From Chloroflexota bacterium (GTDB lineage: Bacteria; Chloroflexota; Dehalococcoidia; DSTF01; RBG-16-68-14): a DNA stretch of 64,000 nucleotides. The first letter of the stretch is position 1; each line of letters begins with the position of its first letter. The notes beneath the pieces are model-generated. The model saw only the letters and a list, made by a program, of their open reading frames with translations. It ran no database searches and was not told where the DNA came from. The position numbers and the translations under genes are program-made. This document shows, piece by piece, positions 39,576 through 47,439 of the stretch. The stretch is from the NCBI GenBank assembly GCA_003228685.1, contig QIFC01000123.1, positions 1 through 64,000 on the forward strand, in the 5' to 3' direction.

Positions 39576-40528
39576 TTATCACCGTCACGCTCAATCCGGC
39601 CGTCGACCATACGCTCGACTTGCACCATCTCAAGCTTGGCGACACGAACCGTGTCCAGAACAGCCGCATCGATCCCGGCGGCAAGGGGATCAACGTGTCG
39701 CGTGTCCTGCAGGAACTGGGACGCGAGAGCATGGCCTCCGGCCTCGCTCCGGGCAGCCTCGGACGCTTCGTTGAGCACTCTCTCTTAGAACGAGGGATCC
39801 TTTGTGACTTCGTCCACACCCGCGGCCAGACGCGCACGAACCTCACCGTTGTCGATGACAGCATCCACGAGACGACGCTGCTCAGCTATCGCGGTCCGGA
39901 GATCGACCCGCGTCACATGACCACACTGGAGACGAAGCTCCGCCGCTACCTCTCCAGCGGCGACTGGCTCGTCGTCGCCGGTAGCATCCCGCCACCGATC
40001 AAGCCGGAGGCCTACGCGCGCCTGATCGAACTAGGTCGGGATGCGGGCGTCAGCACGGTGCTGGACGCCGACGCAGAGGCGCTGGCAGCCGGCCTCGGAG
40101 GCAAGCCGGACCTTGTGAAGACGAACCACCACGAGGCGGAGCGGCTCCTAGGACGCGAACTTGGCGACGACGCCTTGCTCGAGCAAGCGGCGCACGAGAT
40201 GCGCGCTGCCGGAGCCGGCACGGCCGTCGTCACCGCGGGAGGCCGCGGCGCCGTCGCCGTAACAGAGGACGAGACCTGGTGGGCGTGGCCGCCGGAGGTC
40301 GCGGTCGTGAGTAGCGTTGGCGCCGGTGATGCCCTGCTTGCCGGCATGCTCTTGCAACTGAGCGACGGCCGTGGCATTGAGGACGCGCTCCGCTGGGGAA
40401 CGGCGGCCGGCGCGGCAGCCTGCCTAACGGAGGGCACGCAACTGTGCGGGCGAGATGCCGTCCTGAGCACGATCGATCACGTGCGCGTCAAGAGGACGAA
40501 GGATCGCGCGCCCGCGCGCGCGAAGTAG
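39572..40528 (+). CDS. PfkB-family sugar-phosphate kinase (1-phosphofructokinase type)
   Basis: PfkB/ribokinase-family kinase of 318 residues, closest in pattern to 1-phosphofructokinase, tagatose-6-phosphate kinase and minor 6-phosphofructokinase. ITVTLNPAVDHTLDLHHLKLG opens the protein, and DPGGKGINVSRVLQELG is the substrate glycine loop. TNHHEAERLLGRE precedes VVTAGGRGAVAV, and VVSSVGAGDALLAGML is the catalytic motif with the base Asp. Specificity between fructose-1-P, tagatose-6-P and fructose-6-P cannot be resolved by eye. There is no PTS gene nearby, so a role as glycolytic phosphofructokinase is possible. GTG 39572 overlaps the hpf stop. Confidence 0.88.
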   Translation: MIITVTLNPAVDHTLDLHHLKLGDTNRVQNSRIDPGGKGINVSRVLQELGRESMASGLAPGSLGRFVEHSLLERGILCDFVHTRGQTRTNLTVVDDSIHETTLLSYRGPEIDPRHMTTLETKLRRYLSSGDWLVVAGSIPPPIKPEAYARLIELGRDAGVSTVLDADAEALAAGLGGKPDLVKTNHHEAERLLGRELGDDALLEQAAHEMRAAGAGTAVVTAGGRGAVAVTEDETWWAWPPEVAVVSSVGAGDALLAGMLLQLSDGRGIEDALRWGTAAGAAACLTEGTQLCGRDAVLSTIDHVRVKRTKDRAPARAK

Positions 40529-40548
40529 CAAGTCACCCGAGTAGCCTC

Positions 40549-41682
40549 TTGTCTGAAGCCCCTGTGCTGATCGTGTTCCTCGGCGGCATGGGTGGTGCTC
40601 CTATCGAAAACCAGCTCGCGGACGCGCTGACCGAGTCGGCGCTCGACCTGCTCGACGCGGCGATGGCGACCGATGCGTTCGAGCGGGCCGTCCTGGTCAC
40701 CGGCAATGACGCGGTTTCAGCGCGTGTCCCCGTGGGCGTTACGGTCGATCGAGACAGCGAGCCGTTTCAGTTCGGGAGCCGGCTCGCCTCGCTGATCCGC
40801 GCGGAGAAGATCGAGCGGCCAGTCTACGTGGGGGCGGGCGGCGTGCCGCTCATGAGTGGCACGGACCTTGCCGCCATCGCCAACCACCTGCGGCGAGAGC
40901 AACGCATCGTCATCTCCAATAACTACTTCTCCGCCGACATGGTGGCGTTCACGCCGGGCTCAGCGATCGAACAGGTTGACGCCTCGCGGAGCGACAACTA
41001 CCTGCCTCGGCTGTTGCACGGCCAAGCGGGGTTGGAGAGCAGGCCGCTGCCGCGCAGCCCGGAGACGCAGTTTAACATCGATTCGCCTGCCGATCTGGCG
41101 ATCCTGAAGGTCGCGGGTGGTGGCGGCCCCAAGCTCGCGAAGTTCGTCGACGCGTTCGACGTCGACGTCGAGCCGTACCTGCGCCTGTCACGCTGCTTGG
41201 TGGACGCGCAGGCCGAGCTGCTCCTGGCGGGCCGGGTAGGGAGCCAGGTCTGGCCCTACCTCGAATCGGAGACCGCCTGCCGGCTTCGCGTCTACTCAGA
41301 AGAGCGAGGCATGCAGGCCGCCGGCCGGGACGCCTCCGGCCAGGCGCGGTCTCTGCTGGCGTTCCACCTTCGTGAGGTCGGCTGCCAGCGCTTCTTCGCC
41401 GAGCTGGGCGAACTGGCGGACGCGGCCTGCATCGACACGCGCCCCATGCTCTCGCATCTGGGCGTCGCCGCCTCACGCGCCGATCGATTCTGGTCGGACC
41501 TGGGCCGTCCTGACGAGATCGAGGACGCGTTTCTGAAAGAGTTCACGCAGGCGGCCAACGACGCACCGATCCCGGTGCTGTTGGGCGGCCACTCGCTGAT
41601 CGCTGGCGGCCTGATGCTGCTCAACGAAGCTGCGTGGCGGGCGGAAGACCGCCGGCTGCTCGCGAAGGATTCTGAGGGCTAG
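40549..41682 (+). CDS. Uncharacterised NTP-transferase-like protein
   Basis: I do not recognise this protein of about 377 residues. The first 190 residues resemble a nucleotidyltransferase or GT-A fold: VLIVFLGGMGGAPIENQLADALTESALDLL, then RAVLVTGNDAVSARVP and RPVYVGAGGVPLMSGTDL, and FNIDSPADLAIL late. It lacks the Lys of the MobA or RfbA loop, so catalysis is uncertain. The remaining 185 residues form a separate helical domain (LLAGRVGSQVWPYLESETACRLRVYSEERGMQAAGR; FIDTRPML-like CIDTRPMLSH; HSLIAGGLMLL). The start is uncertain: TTG 40549 or GTG 40564, both after the pfkB stop, and no Shine-Dalgarno is obvious. It overlaps the next gene by one base, linking it to a membrane glycosyltransferase. 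Confidence 0.6.
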   Translation: MSEAPVLIVFLGGMGGAPIENQLADALTESALDLLDAAMATDAFERAVLVTGNDAVSARVPVGVTVDRDSEPFQFGSRLASLIRAEKIERPVYVGAGGVPLMSGTDLAAIANHLRREQRIVISNNYFSADMVAFTPGSAIEQVDASRSDNYLPRLLHGQAGLESRPLPRSPETQFNIDSPADLAILKVAGGGGPKLAKFVDAFDVDVEPYLRLSRCLVDAQAELLLAGRVGSQVWPYLESETACRLRVYSEERGMQAAGRDASGQARSLLAFHLREVGCQRFFAELGELADAACIDTRPMLSHLGVAASRADRFWSDLGRPDEIEDAFLKEFTQAANDAPIPVLLGGHSLIAGGLMLLNEAAWRAEDRRLLAKDSEG

Positions 41683-43205
41683 TGGCTGGCGCAAGGCAGT
41701 CCGTTCTTCCGGCGCAGTGGGCGCGGGGGCTGGTCCGGGGGCTGGGCCGTCACTGGGAAGTGGCGCCCATCGCTGCGCTCGCGCTGGCGGTGGCGTTGGT
41801 TTACCTGTACTCGGCGTCCGAGCTGGCGCTGCCGTTCGACGATAGCTATATCAGCCTCCAGTTCGCGCGCAATCTGGCGGACCACGGATTCCTGACGTTC
41901 GATGGCGAGAACGCGTCGGCAGGCGCGACAAGCTTGCTGCATGTGGTGCTGCTGGCGGTGCCCATCAAGCTGGGTGTCGACCCGGTGCGCACCAGTGTCG
42001 GGCTGGGGCTACTGCTGCATGTTGCGCTGGTGGCCGCCGTTTACTGGCTGGGCTGGACAGTCTTCCGCGACCGCTTGGCCGCCTCGATAGCGGCCGTTTC
42101 AGTCGCAGCAATTGGCTATCTGGCGTTGGATGCGTTGAACGGCATGGAAACGACGCTGTTCCTGCTCCTGAGCACGCTGGCGGCCGCGGCCTTCCTCCGT
42201 GCGTCCAACGAACGAGCGTACCTGGTCGCGGGCGCGCTTGCCGCGCTCGCCGTGATGACGCGGCCTGAGGGCGTACTGCTCCTGGCAGCGCTGGTGGCGT
42301 ACTATGCCGCCGACCCGAAGCGTGGGGAGGCGCTGGTGTCGACGGAGGCTGCGCGCAGGCTGGCTGCGCTCGCCGCGCCGAGCGCGTTGGTGCTTGCCGG
42401 GCTGGCGATCTTCTATTGGGTCACGACGGACGCGCTCACGCCCGGCACGGCGACGGCCAAGCTCTACTTCTTCCGTGAATTCGAGGTGTCGCTCAACGGG
42501 CGCTACAACCTGGCGCAGGCCGCCGTCGGAAACTTCGTCGCGCCGTTGCTGCCGTGGCTGGTGCTGGCGGCGTTCGGTGTACGGCGTCGCGAAGCGCTCC
42601 TCTTCGCCATCTTCTGGGTCGGCTTCATCGTGTTGTACTACATGCTCTTCCCAGGCGGTTTGGGGCACTATTGGTACCGCTACCAGCACATCTTCCTGCC
42701 TGCGCTCGCCGTCTTTGCGGGCGGCGGCCTGGCTTCCTTGCTGCGCGGGCGTGCCTGGCGGCCTTGGGACGTAGCGTTCGCTGGTATCATCGGCGTCGTG
42801 CTGCTGGCGGCTGTGGCGTTCCAGGTCGAGACCTTCCGCAACCACTACGCGTTCGAGATCGACCTCAACCTTGGGCGGCAGATCGCCATCGCGCAGGAGC
42901 TCCAGGCGATCTCGTCACCGGGCGAGACGATCGCCGCGCACGATATCGGTGCGATGGGCTTCTTCTCCGAGCGTGAGGTGATCGATCTCGTGGGCCTCGT
43001 TAATCCGGACGCAGTCGACTACCACGAAGGCCGCCGTCTGCGCGAGTACGTCGACCGAGTGCGGCCGAATTACATCGTCATCCTCGACTCGTGGTGGCCG
43101 CTGCTGCAGTTGGGGCTGGAGGACGACCCGGAGACGTTCGAGGAGCTGTTCGTCTCGCAGACGGGCCGCGATGGGCTGTTCAAGGTGTACCGGACGCACT
43201 ACTGA
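41682..43205 (+). CDS. Polytopic membrane glycosyltransferase (GT39/AftB-like)
   Basis: Membrane protein of 507 residues with about nine to eleven hydrophobic helices and an ectodomain at the C-terminus (about 415-507). The first extracellular loop has LPFDDSYISLQFARNLADHGFLTFDGENASAG, the Asp-Asp pattern of GT-C enzymes that use polyprenyl-phosphate sugars, and NGMETTLFLLLSTLAAA and MTRPEGVLLL resemble AftB-type arabinofuranosyltransferases and the GT39 relatives. It may use a pentose lipid made by the DPPR-synthase-like enzyme at 20379; that link is inference. GTG 41682 overlaps the preceding stop by one base. The 3' end overlaps the convergent dehydrogenase gene by 26 bases. Confidence 0.8.
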   Translation: MAGARQSVLPAQWARGLVRGLGRHWEVAPIAALALAVALVYLYSASELALPFDDSYISLQFARNLADHGFLTFDGENASAGATSLLHVVLLAVPIKLGVDPVRTSVGLGLLLHVALVAAVYWLGWTVFRDRLAASIAAVSVAAIGYLALDALNGMETTLFLLLSTLAAAAFLRASNERAYLVAGALAALAVMTRPEGVLLLAALVAYYAADPKRGEALVSTEAARRLAALAAPSALVLAGLAIFYWVTTDALTPGTATAKLYFFREFEVSLNGRYNLAQAAVGNFVAPLLPWLVLAAFGVRRREALLFAIFWVGFIVLYYMLFPGGLGHYWYRYQHIFLPALAVFAGGGLASLLRGRAWRPWDVAFAGIIGVVLLAAVAFQVETFRNHYAFEIDLNLGRQIAIAQELQAISSPGETIAAHDIGAMGFFSEREVIDLVGLVNPDAVDYHEGRRLREYVDRVRPNYIVILDSWWPLLQLGLEDDPETFEELFVSQTGRDGLFKVYRTHY

Positions 43206-44511
43206 TCGGCGCCAGGTACGCGATCCGGTCGGCTGCCATCTCGGCGATGTAGAGCGCGCCATCCGGCCCTTCAACAATGTCCAGCGGCCGGTTCAGCGCG
43301 TCCGGTACGAGTTGAGAAATCGCCGCGACGCTACGGCCTTCGGGCCCTAACTGGACCCGCCAGATGCGGCCTTGCGCCCACTCCACGTAGACCAAGTTGC
43401 CCCGCATGACGCCGCCGAATACGTCCGAACGGTACTCGATCATGCCGTCCGCCGATGTAAAGTAACCGAGCGTCGCGATTGGCGGCGCTGCCTCACCCGA
43501 TTCGTCGTCTGGCGCCCGATACGTGCACTGCCGGCCGTCGTCGCGGCCCCGGTTGCGGTTCGGGTGGCCGTACCAGTGGCCCTCGACGATCAAGTTCAGC
43601 TCGTCAGGCCCGTGTACGCCTTGGCTGGCGGTCGCACAGCCGGTCGAGGCGTCGCCGTCGGGAGCGTTCGGGCCGTTGTCCGTAGCATAGATGTTCCCGT
43701 TTGAGTGCACGACAAGGTCGTACACGTTGCGGAATCCCGCCGCGAACACGCGCACGTCGCCGCTGGCGAGTTCGGCCGTATCCGTGGCCTCGCCAGGCGG
43801 CTCGTAGGTGATCGCGCCGTTGAAGGCGGCGTCCGAAACGTCTGCGATGAGGATCGCTGCCGAGAGCGGCGTCTCGGGTCGCGGGAAACGCTCGCTGGGT
43901 ACGCCGTTGTTTGACGTGCCGCCCTGCGCGATGTAGAGCTGGCCGTCCGCGTCGAACACGATGCTGTTCGTCCCGTGCTCCGCCGTCGACGCCGGCAGGC
44001 CCGTGATCACGTCGACGCGCTCGTATGCGGGCGCGGCGAGGCGCGAGATGGAACCCGGATACGGGTCGCCGCTCTCGCCTCCATAGAGACGTGTGTGTGA
44101 CACGTAGAGTTCGCCGTCAGCCGGGCTGAACGCGATGCCGAGCACCGTCTGGAACGTGTCGGATGTGGCGATCAACTCAACCGCGGTCACGTCCCGGCCG
44201 GTGAGCGTCAGCGCGACGATTTGGCCGTCTAGTTGCCCAACGTAGAGACGTCCGTCCGGCCCGAACGCCAGGGCGGTCGGCTCCTTGATCTCTGGCTCCT
44301 GCCAGGAGAGGACGCCAGTTTGAAAGCGAAGCGCGTCGTCTGGCGGGACCAGGTTCGACGGGTCGCGCGAGCCCTCGATGCCCAGCGGCAGCGGTGGCAG
44401 GCCAAGGTCGTCCGCCGCCGGCGATGTCGCATCCGGCGTTGGAATGGATGACGCGCTCCCACCGCATGCGGCGAAGCCTAGCGCGAGCACGAGCAGCAGC
44501 GGGCGTAGCAT
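43180..44511 (-). CDS. PQQ-type soluble glucose dehydrogenase-like lipoprotein
   Basis: Lipoprotein of 443 residues with a six-bladed propeller of the soluble glucose/sorbosone dehydrogenase (GSDH/YliI) family. The signal ends LGFAACGGS with lipobox Cys at about 16. EPTALAFGPDGRLYVGQLDGQIVAL, VLGIAFSPADGELYVSHT, NSIVFDADGQLYIAQGGTSNNG, FAAGFRNVYDLVVHSNGNIYATDNGPN and RPLDIVEGPDGALYIAEM are blade motifs. GPDELNLIVEGHWYGHPN is also typical. Homologues bind PQQ and calcium and oxidise sugars, but many family members have unknown substrates and no PQQ genes are in the window. The 3' end overlaps the convergent glycosyltransferase gene by 26 bases. Confidence 0.85.
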   Translation of the reverse strand: MLRPLLLVLALGFAACGGSASSIPTPDATSPAADDLGLPPLPLGIEGSRDPSNLVPPDDALRFQTGVLSWQEPEIKEPTALAFGPDGRLYVGQLDGQIVALTLTGRDVTAVELIATSDTFQTVLGIAFSPADGELYVSHTRLYGGESGDPYPGSISRLAAPAYERVDVITGLPASTAEHGTNSIVFDADGQLYIAQGGTSNNGVPSERFPRPETPLSAAILIADVSDAAFNGAITYEPPGEATDTAELASGDVRVFAAGFRNVYDLVVHSNGNIYATDNGPNAPDGDASTGCATASQGVHGPDELNLIVEGHWYGHPNRNRGRDDGRQCTYRAPDDESGEAAPPIATLGYFTSADGMIEYRSDVFGGVMRGNLVYVEWAQGRIWRVQLGPEGRSVAAISQLVPDALNRPLDIVEGPDGALYIAEMAADRIAYLAPISSASGTP

Positions 44512-44557
44512 GGCGAGCCAACCGTATCCGAGCGGTGGCCATCACGCAAGCGGCTCG

Positions 44558-44587
44558 TTGACGCTCCGCTCGGCGCTTGGGTAGACT
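44558..44587 (+). promoter_or_regulatory. Promoter of glyA
   Basis: TTGACG (44558-44563), 18-base spacer, TAGACT (44582-44587). Predicted start of transcription at 44594 makes the RNA begin GGGC. Confidence 0.7.
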
Positions 44588-44593
44588 GCAATC

Positions 44594-44676
44594 GGGCGCG
44601 GCGGTTCGCCGCGTCCGTCCCCAAACCGGGGCGGCGCAAGCTGCCCGCGACTCGCTTTCGAGCGGAGGGAGCTTCA
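44594..44676 (+). promoter_or_regulatory. glyA leader with a 5'-terminal hairpin
   Basis: The first 23 bases of the predicted RNA form a 10-bp stem with a GTT loop and one G-U pair (44594-44603 with 44607-44616). A short CCCC/GGGG hairpin follows (44619-44631). GGAGGGA (44664-44670) is left free before ATG 44677. It may stabilise the mRNA or be regulatory; no known riboswitch class is recognised. Confidence 0.4.
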
Positions 44677-45945
44677 ATGCTCGATGTGAAAGAGGCCAAG
44701 CTAGCCCTGCGGGATACCGATCCCGAGATCTTCGCTCTGATCGAAGAGGAAGAGCGATACCAACAGGATTCGATCCGCCTGATCCCGTCCGAGAACTACG
44801 TGTCGCGGGCCGTCCTGGAGGCCAGCGGCTCGGTCCTCACGAACAAGTATTCAGAGGGCTATCCCGGCAAGCGCTACTACGAAGGCCAACTCTACATCGA
44901 CCAGCTCGAAACGCTCGTGCAGGACCGGGCGAAGGCCCTCTTCGGCGTAGAGCACGCCAACGTACAGCCGTATTCCGGCTCGCCCGCCAACCTCGCCACG
45001 TACTATGCGCTCCTGGAACCCGGCGACAAGATCATGGGGATGAGCCTGCCGCATGGCGGCCACCTCACGCACGGCTGGAACGTCAACTTCTCGGCGCGCT
45101 TTTATACCGCCGTTCAGTACGTTGTCGACGAGGAGACGCACCTGATCGACTACGACAACGTGCGCGATCTGGCGAAGAGTGAGCGCCCGAGGATCATCGT
45201 CGCTGGCGCCACGGCCTATCCACGCCAGTTCGACTTCGCCACGCTCGGTGAGATCGCCCGAGAAGTAGATGCCTACTTCCTCGCCGATATCGCCCATATC
45301 GCCGGCCTGATCGTCGCCGGCGTCCACCCGGACCCAGCGCCACACGCGGACGTCATCACCACGACGACGCACAAGACGCTGCGCGGCCCGAGAGGCGCCA
45401 TGATCCTCTGCAAGGAGGAGCACGCCAAGGCGATCGACCGGGCCGTCTTCCCCGCGCTTCAAGGTGGCCCCCACAATCACACTACGGCGGCCATAGGCGT
45501 GGCTCTGAAGGAGGCGGCGACGGATGAGTTCCGCGCCTACGGCGAGCAGATCGTGCGTAACGCGAAGGCGCTCGCGGCGGAGCTGCTCGAACGCGGGTTC
45601 ACGCTCGTATCGGGTGGCACGGACAACCACCTCGTTCTCATCGACCTGACCGATAAGGGCGTCACTGGCAAGAAGGCCGCGAGGGCGCTTGACCGGGCCG
45701 GCATCGTCACGAACTACAACACCATCCCGTACGACCCGCGCAAGCCGTTCAGCCCGAGCGGGGTCCGCATCGGCACGCCTTCCGTCACATCGCGAGGCAT
45801 GGGCGAGGATGAGATGCGCCGGATCGCGGCCTGGATGGACGAAGTCGTCGCGTCGCCGGAAGACGAAGACGTGAGCAAGCGCGTCGCTGCCCAGGTGAAG
45901 GATCTCTGCGATGGCTTCCCCGCGCCAGGCCTTCCCGCCTCGTAG
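44677..45945 (+). CDS. glyA: Serine hydroxymethyltransferase
   Basis: PLP enzyme of 422 residues that converts serine and tetrahydrofolate into glycine and methylene-tetrahydrofolate, the one-carbon donor that ThyX also needs. LIPSENYVSRAVLEASGSVLTNKYSEGYPGKRYYEGQ is the N-terminal signature, then VQPYSGSPANLATYYALL, and the PLP Lys is in VITTTTHKTLRGPRGAMI. VSGGTDNHLVLIDL, TNYNTIPYDPRKPFSPSGVRIGTP close the active site. Length is normal. ATG 44677 has a strong GGAGGGA seven bases upstream. The gene is preceded by its own promoter and a hairpin leader, and is followed by the rpsF operon promoter. Confidence 0.96.
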   Translation: MLDVKEAKLALRDTDPEIFALIEEEERYQQDSIRLIPSENYVSRAVLEASGSVLTNKYSEGYPGKRYYEGQLYIDQLETLVQDRAKALFGVEHANVQPYSGSPANLATYYALLEPGDKIMGMSLPHGGHLTHGWNVNFSARFYTAVQYVVDEETHLIDYDNVRDLAKSERPRIIVAGATAYPRQFDFATLGEIAREVDAYFLADIAHIAGLIVAGVHPDPAPHADVITTTTHKTLRGPRGAMILCKEEHAKAIDRAVFPALQGGPHNHTTAAIGVALKEAATDEFRAYGEQIVRNAKALAAELLERGFTLVSGGTDNHLVLIDLTDKGVTGKKAARALDRAGIVTNYNTIPYDPRKPFSPSGVRIGTPSVTSRGMGEDEMRRIAAWMDEVVASPEDEDVSKRVAAQVKDLCDGFPAPGLPAS

Positions 45946-45950
45946 TTCGT

Positions 45951-45979
45951 TTGACCCGCGCTATAGGCCCTCATATACT
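45951..45979 (+). promoter_or_regulatory. Promoter of the rpsF-ssb-rpsR operon
   Basis: TTGACC (45951-45956), exact 17-base spacer, TATACT (45974-45979). A second -10-like TATAGT lies at 46043-46048 without a clear -35. Confidence 0.75.
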
Positions 45980-45985
45980 GAATGT

Positions 45986-46082
45986 CGCTGGTATTCGGCG
46001 CCAATGCCGAGTCTGGCCCGTGCATCGCCCGACCGTGCATTGTATAGTGGCCGGGCTGTCCTTGCTTCTGAAGGAGATCTAA
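45986..46082 (+). promoter_or_regulatory. rpsF leader, candidate S6:S18 autoregulatory site
   Basis: A leader of about 97 bases holds TCGGC/GCCGA (45995-46010) and GCCCG/CGGGC (46016-46056) stems, with GGCCGGGC on the 3' side. In many bacteria the rpsF leader has a hairpin with a CCG bulge bound by the S6:S18 dimer. The position and the CCG fit, but I have not shown the full consensus. Confidence 0.35.
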
Positions 46083-46375
46083 TTGCGGCGCTACGAAATG
46101 GTAGTTATCATTACGCCAGATGTGGCTGACGACGACGTAGACGACGCCGTCGAACGGCTCATCAAAAACGCCCCGTTGAGAGCGACGGTGGTACTCTTGA
46201 CGAGGTCGACCTGTGGGGGCGTCGGAAGCTCGCGTACCCGATCGAAAAGCACGCCGAAGGAACCTACGTGCTGACGCAGCTTCAGTTGAACCCAGGCAGT
46301 ACCACCGAACTGGAACGCAGCCTCCAGATATCAGAAGAGGTGCTACGGCACCTGCTGATCCGGTTGGACGAATAG
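46083..46375 (+). CDS. rpsF: 30S ribosomal protein bS6, apparent one-base deletion
   Basis: bS6 binds 16S rRNA together with bS18. TTG 46083 (AGGAG six bases upstream) starts RRYEMVVIITPDVADDDVDDAVERLIKN in one frame. From about 46174 the family similarity continues in the next frame as VESDGGTLDEVDLWGRRKLAYPIEKHAEGTYVLTQL, ending LRHLLIRLDE and a stop at 46375. The junction lies at GCCCCG (46168-46173); adding one C gives NAPVESDGG and a protein of 97 residues, the usual length. Because bS6 is normally conserved and both halves are intact, an assembly or sequencing error in the C-run is the most likely explanation. It heads the classical rpsF-ssb-rpsR operon. Confidence 0.85.
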
Positions 46376-46414
46376 CCGTTCCACAATGCAAGGACGGCGA
46401 GAGGAGATGGTCCT

Positions 46415-46819
46415 ATGGCGGGGCTAAACAAGGTCATGTTGATCGGACGTCTGGGTGCGGACCCGGAAATGAGATATACGGCGAATGGCCAAGCAGTGAC
46501 GACGTTCAACCTTGCGGTAAACCGCAACTGGACGAGTCGTGATGGTGAGCGCCGAGAGGATACCGAATGGGTCACCGTAGTCTGCTGGGAAAAGCTCGCG
46601 GAGACGGTGAGCCAATACCTCCAGAAGGGCCGCCAGGCATTCGTAGAAGGCCGGCTTCAGACCAGGAACTGGGAAGGCCAAGACGGCGTCAAGCGTTACA
46701 AGACCGAAGTAGTTGCAACCACAGTGCAGTTCCTGGATCGCGCGGAAGCCGCGCCGAACATCGATGAAGGTGCGCCACAGCCACCGCAAGATGAGGCGCC
46801 CGAGCCTGTAGAGAACTAG
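46415..46819 (+). CDS. ssb: Single-stranded DNA-binding protein
   Basis: SSB of 134 residues. The OB fold is complete: [39 protein letters not shown], then [52 protein letters not shown]. The C-terminal tail is only about 25 residues ([20 protein letters not shown]). It is acidic but lacks the usual DDDIPF-like tip that recruits repair and replication partners, so partner binding may differ or use another SSB copy. It lies between rpsF and rpsR, the standard operon order, with GGAGATGG upstream of ATG 46415. Confidence 0.94.
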   Translation: MAGLNKVMLIGRLGADPEMRYTANGQAVTTFNLAVNRNWTSRDGERREDTEWVTVVCWEKLAETVSQYLQKGRQAFVEGRLQTRNWEGQDGVKRYKTEVVATTVQFLDRAEAAPNIDEGAPQPPQDEAPEPVEN

Positions 46820-46827
46820 AGGTAAAC

Positions 46828-47355
46828 GTGAGTCCAGACGAAGAAGAAACAAACGAAGCGCCCAAGACCGAAGCCCAGGCGCCTCCTGCTGCGCCGGCTC
46901 CCGCGGTCCCTGCCGCTGAGGCGCCTGCTGTAGCAGCGCCCGCTCCGGCAACCCCTGCTGCGCCGCCTGTTGCGGCGCCTGCACCTGGGGCAGGAGCCGG
47001 TGGTGCGGAGCGACCGGCCGGCGGCGAGAGGCGCCCGGACGGACCCCGGCGTGAGCCGAGGGGGCGCGATCGCGATGATGACGACCGCGGCGGCGGCGGG
47101 CGTCGCTACTTCGGCCGCCGCAAGGTATGCACGTTCTGCGTCGACAAGGCCGCCTCGGTTGACTACAAGGATCCGGGCAAACTCCGCCGCTACGTGTCAG
47201 ACCGGGGACGCATTGAAACAAGACGGCGGACCGGTACCTGCGCCAAACACCAACGCTGGCTGGCCACCGCGCTGAAGCGAGCACGCCATCTAGCGCTGCT
47301 GCCGTACTCACCGGAGCACATCCGGCTGTCGGGAACGTTCACGTCTCGACGGTAG
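46828..47355 (+). CDS. rpsR: 30S ribosomal protein bS18 with Ala/Pro-rich extension
   Basis: bS18 of 175 residues, more than twice the common length. Residues 1-95 are a low-complexity extension rich in Ala, Pro, Glu and later Arg/Asp/Gly. The conserved core starts at [36 protein letters not shown] and ends [26 protein letters not shown]. The Cys pattern (CTFC with C-A-K-H) is the zinc-binding C+ form. GTG 46828 is nine bases after the ssb stop. The extension makes no sense as a frame artefact, because it is continuous with the core and follows ssb closely. Its role is unknown. RimI (10910) is the likely acetylase of this protein's N-terminus. Confidence 0.92.
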   Translation: MSPDEEETNEAPKTEAQAPPAAPAPAVPAAEAPAVAAPAPATPAAPPVAAPAPGAGAGGAERPAGGERRPDGPRREPRGRDRDDDDRGGGGRRYFGRRKVCTFCVDKAASVDYKDPGKLRRYVSDRGRIETRRRTGTCAKHQRWLATALKRARHLALLPYSPEHIRLSGTFTSRR

Positions 47356-47381
47356 CCGTTATGACGCCATGGGAGAACGGG

Positions 47382-47407
47382 CGAGGGCGTTGCGCCCTCG
47401 TTGTGTC
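47382..47407 (+). terminator. Terminator of the rpsF operon
   Basis: CGAGGGCG-TTG-CGCCCTCG (47382-47400), an 8-bp perfect stem, is followed by TTGTGTCT. It lies 26 bases after the rpsR stop codon. Confidence 0.75.
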
Positions 47408-47439
47408 TAAGCCTGAGACACGTTGACGCCTGAGACAGG

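Noticed and set aside
40444-40548. Upstream extension of the NTP-transferase-like gene
   Set aside because: It overlaps the pfkB 3' end in another frame and is Arg-rich without similarity; a start after the pfkB stop is more likely.
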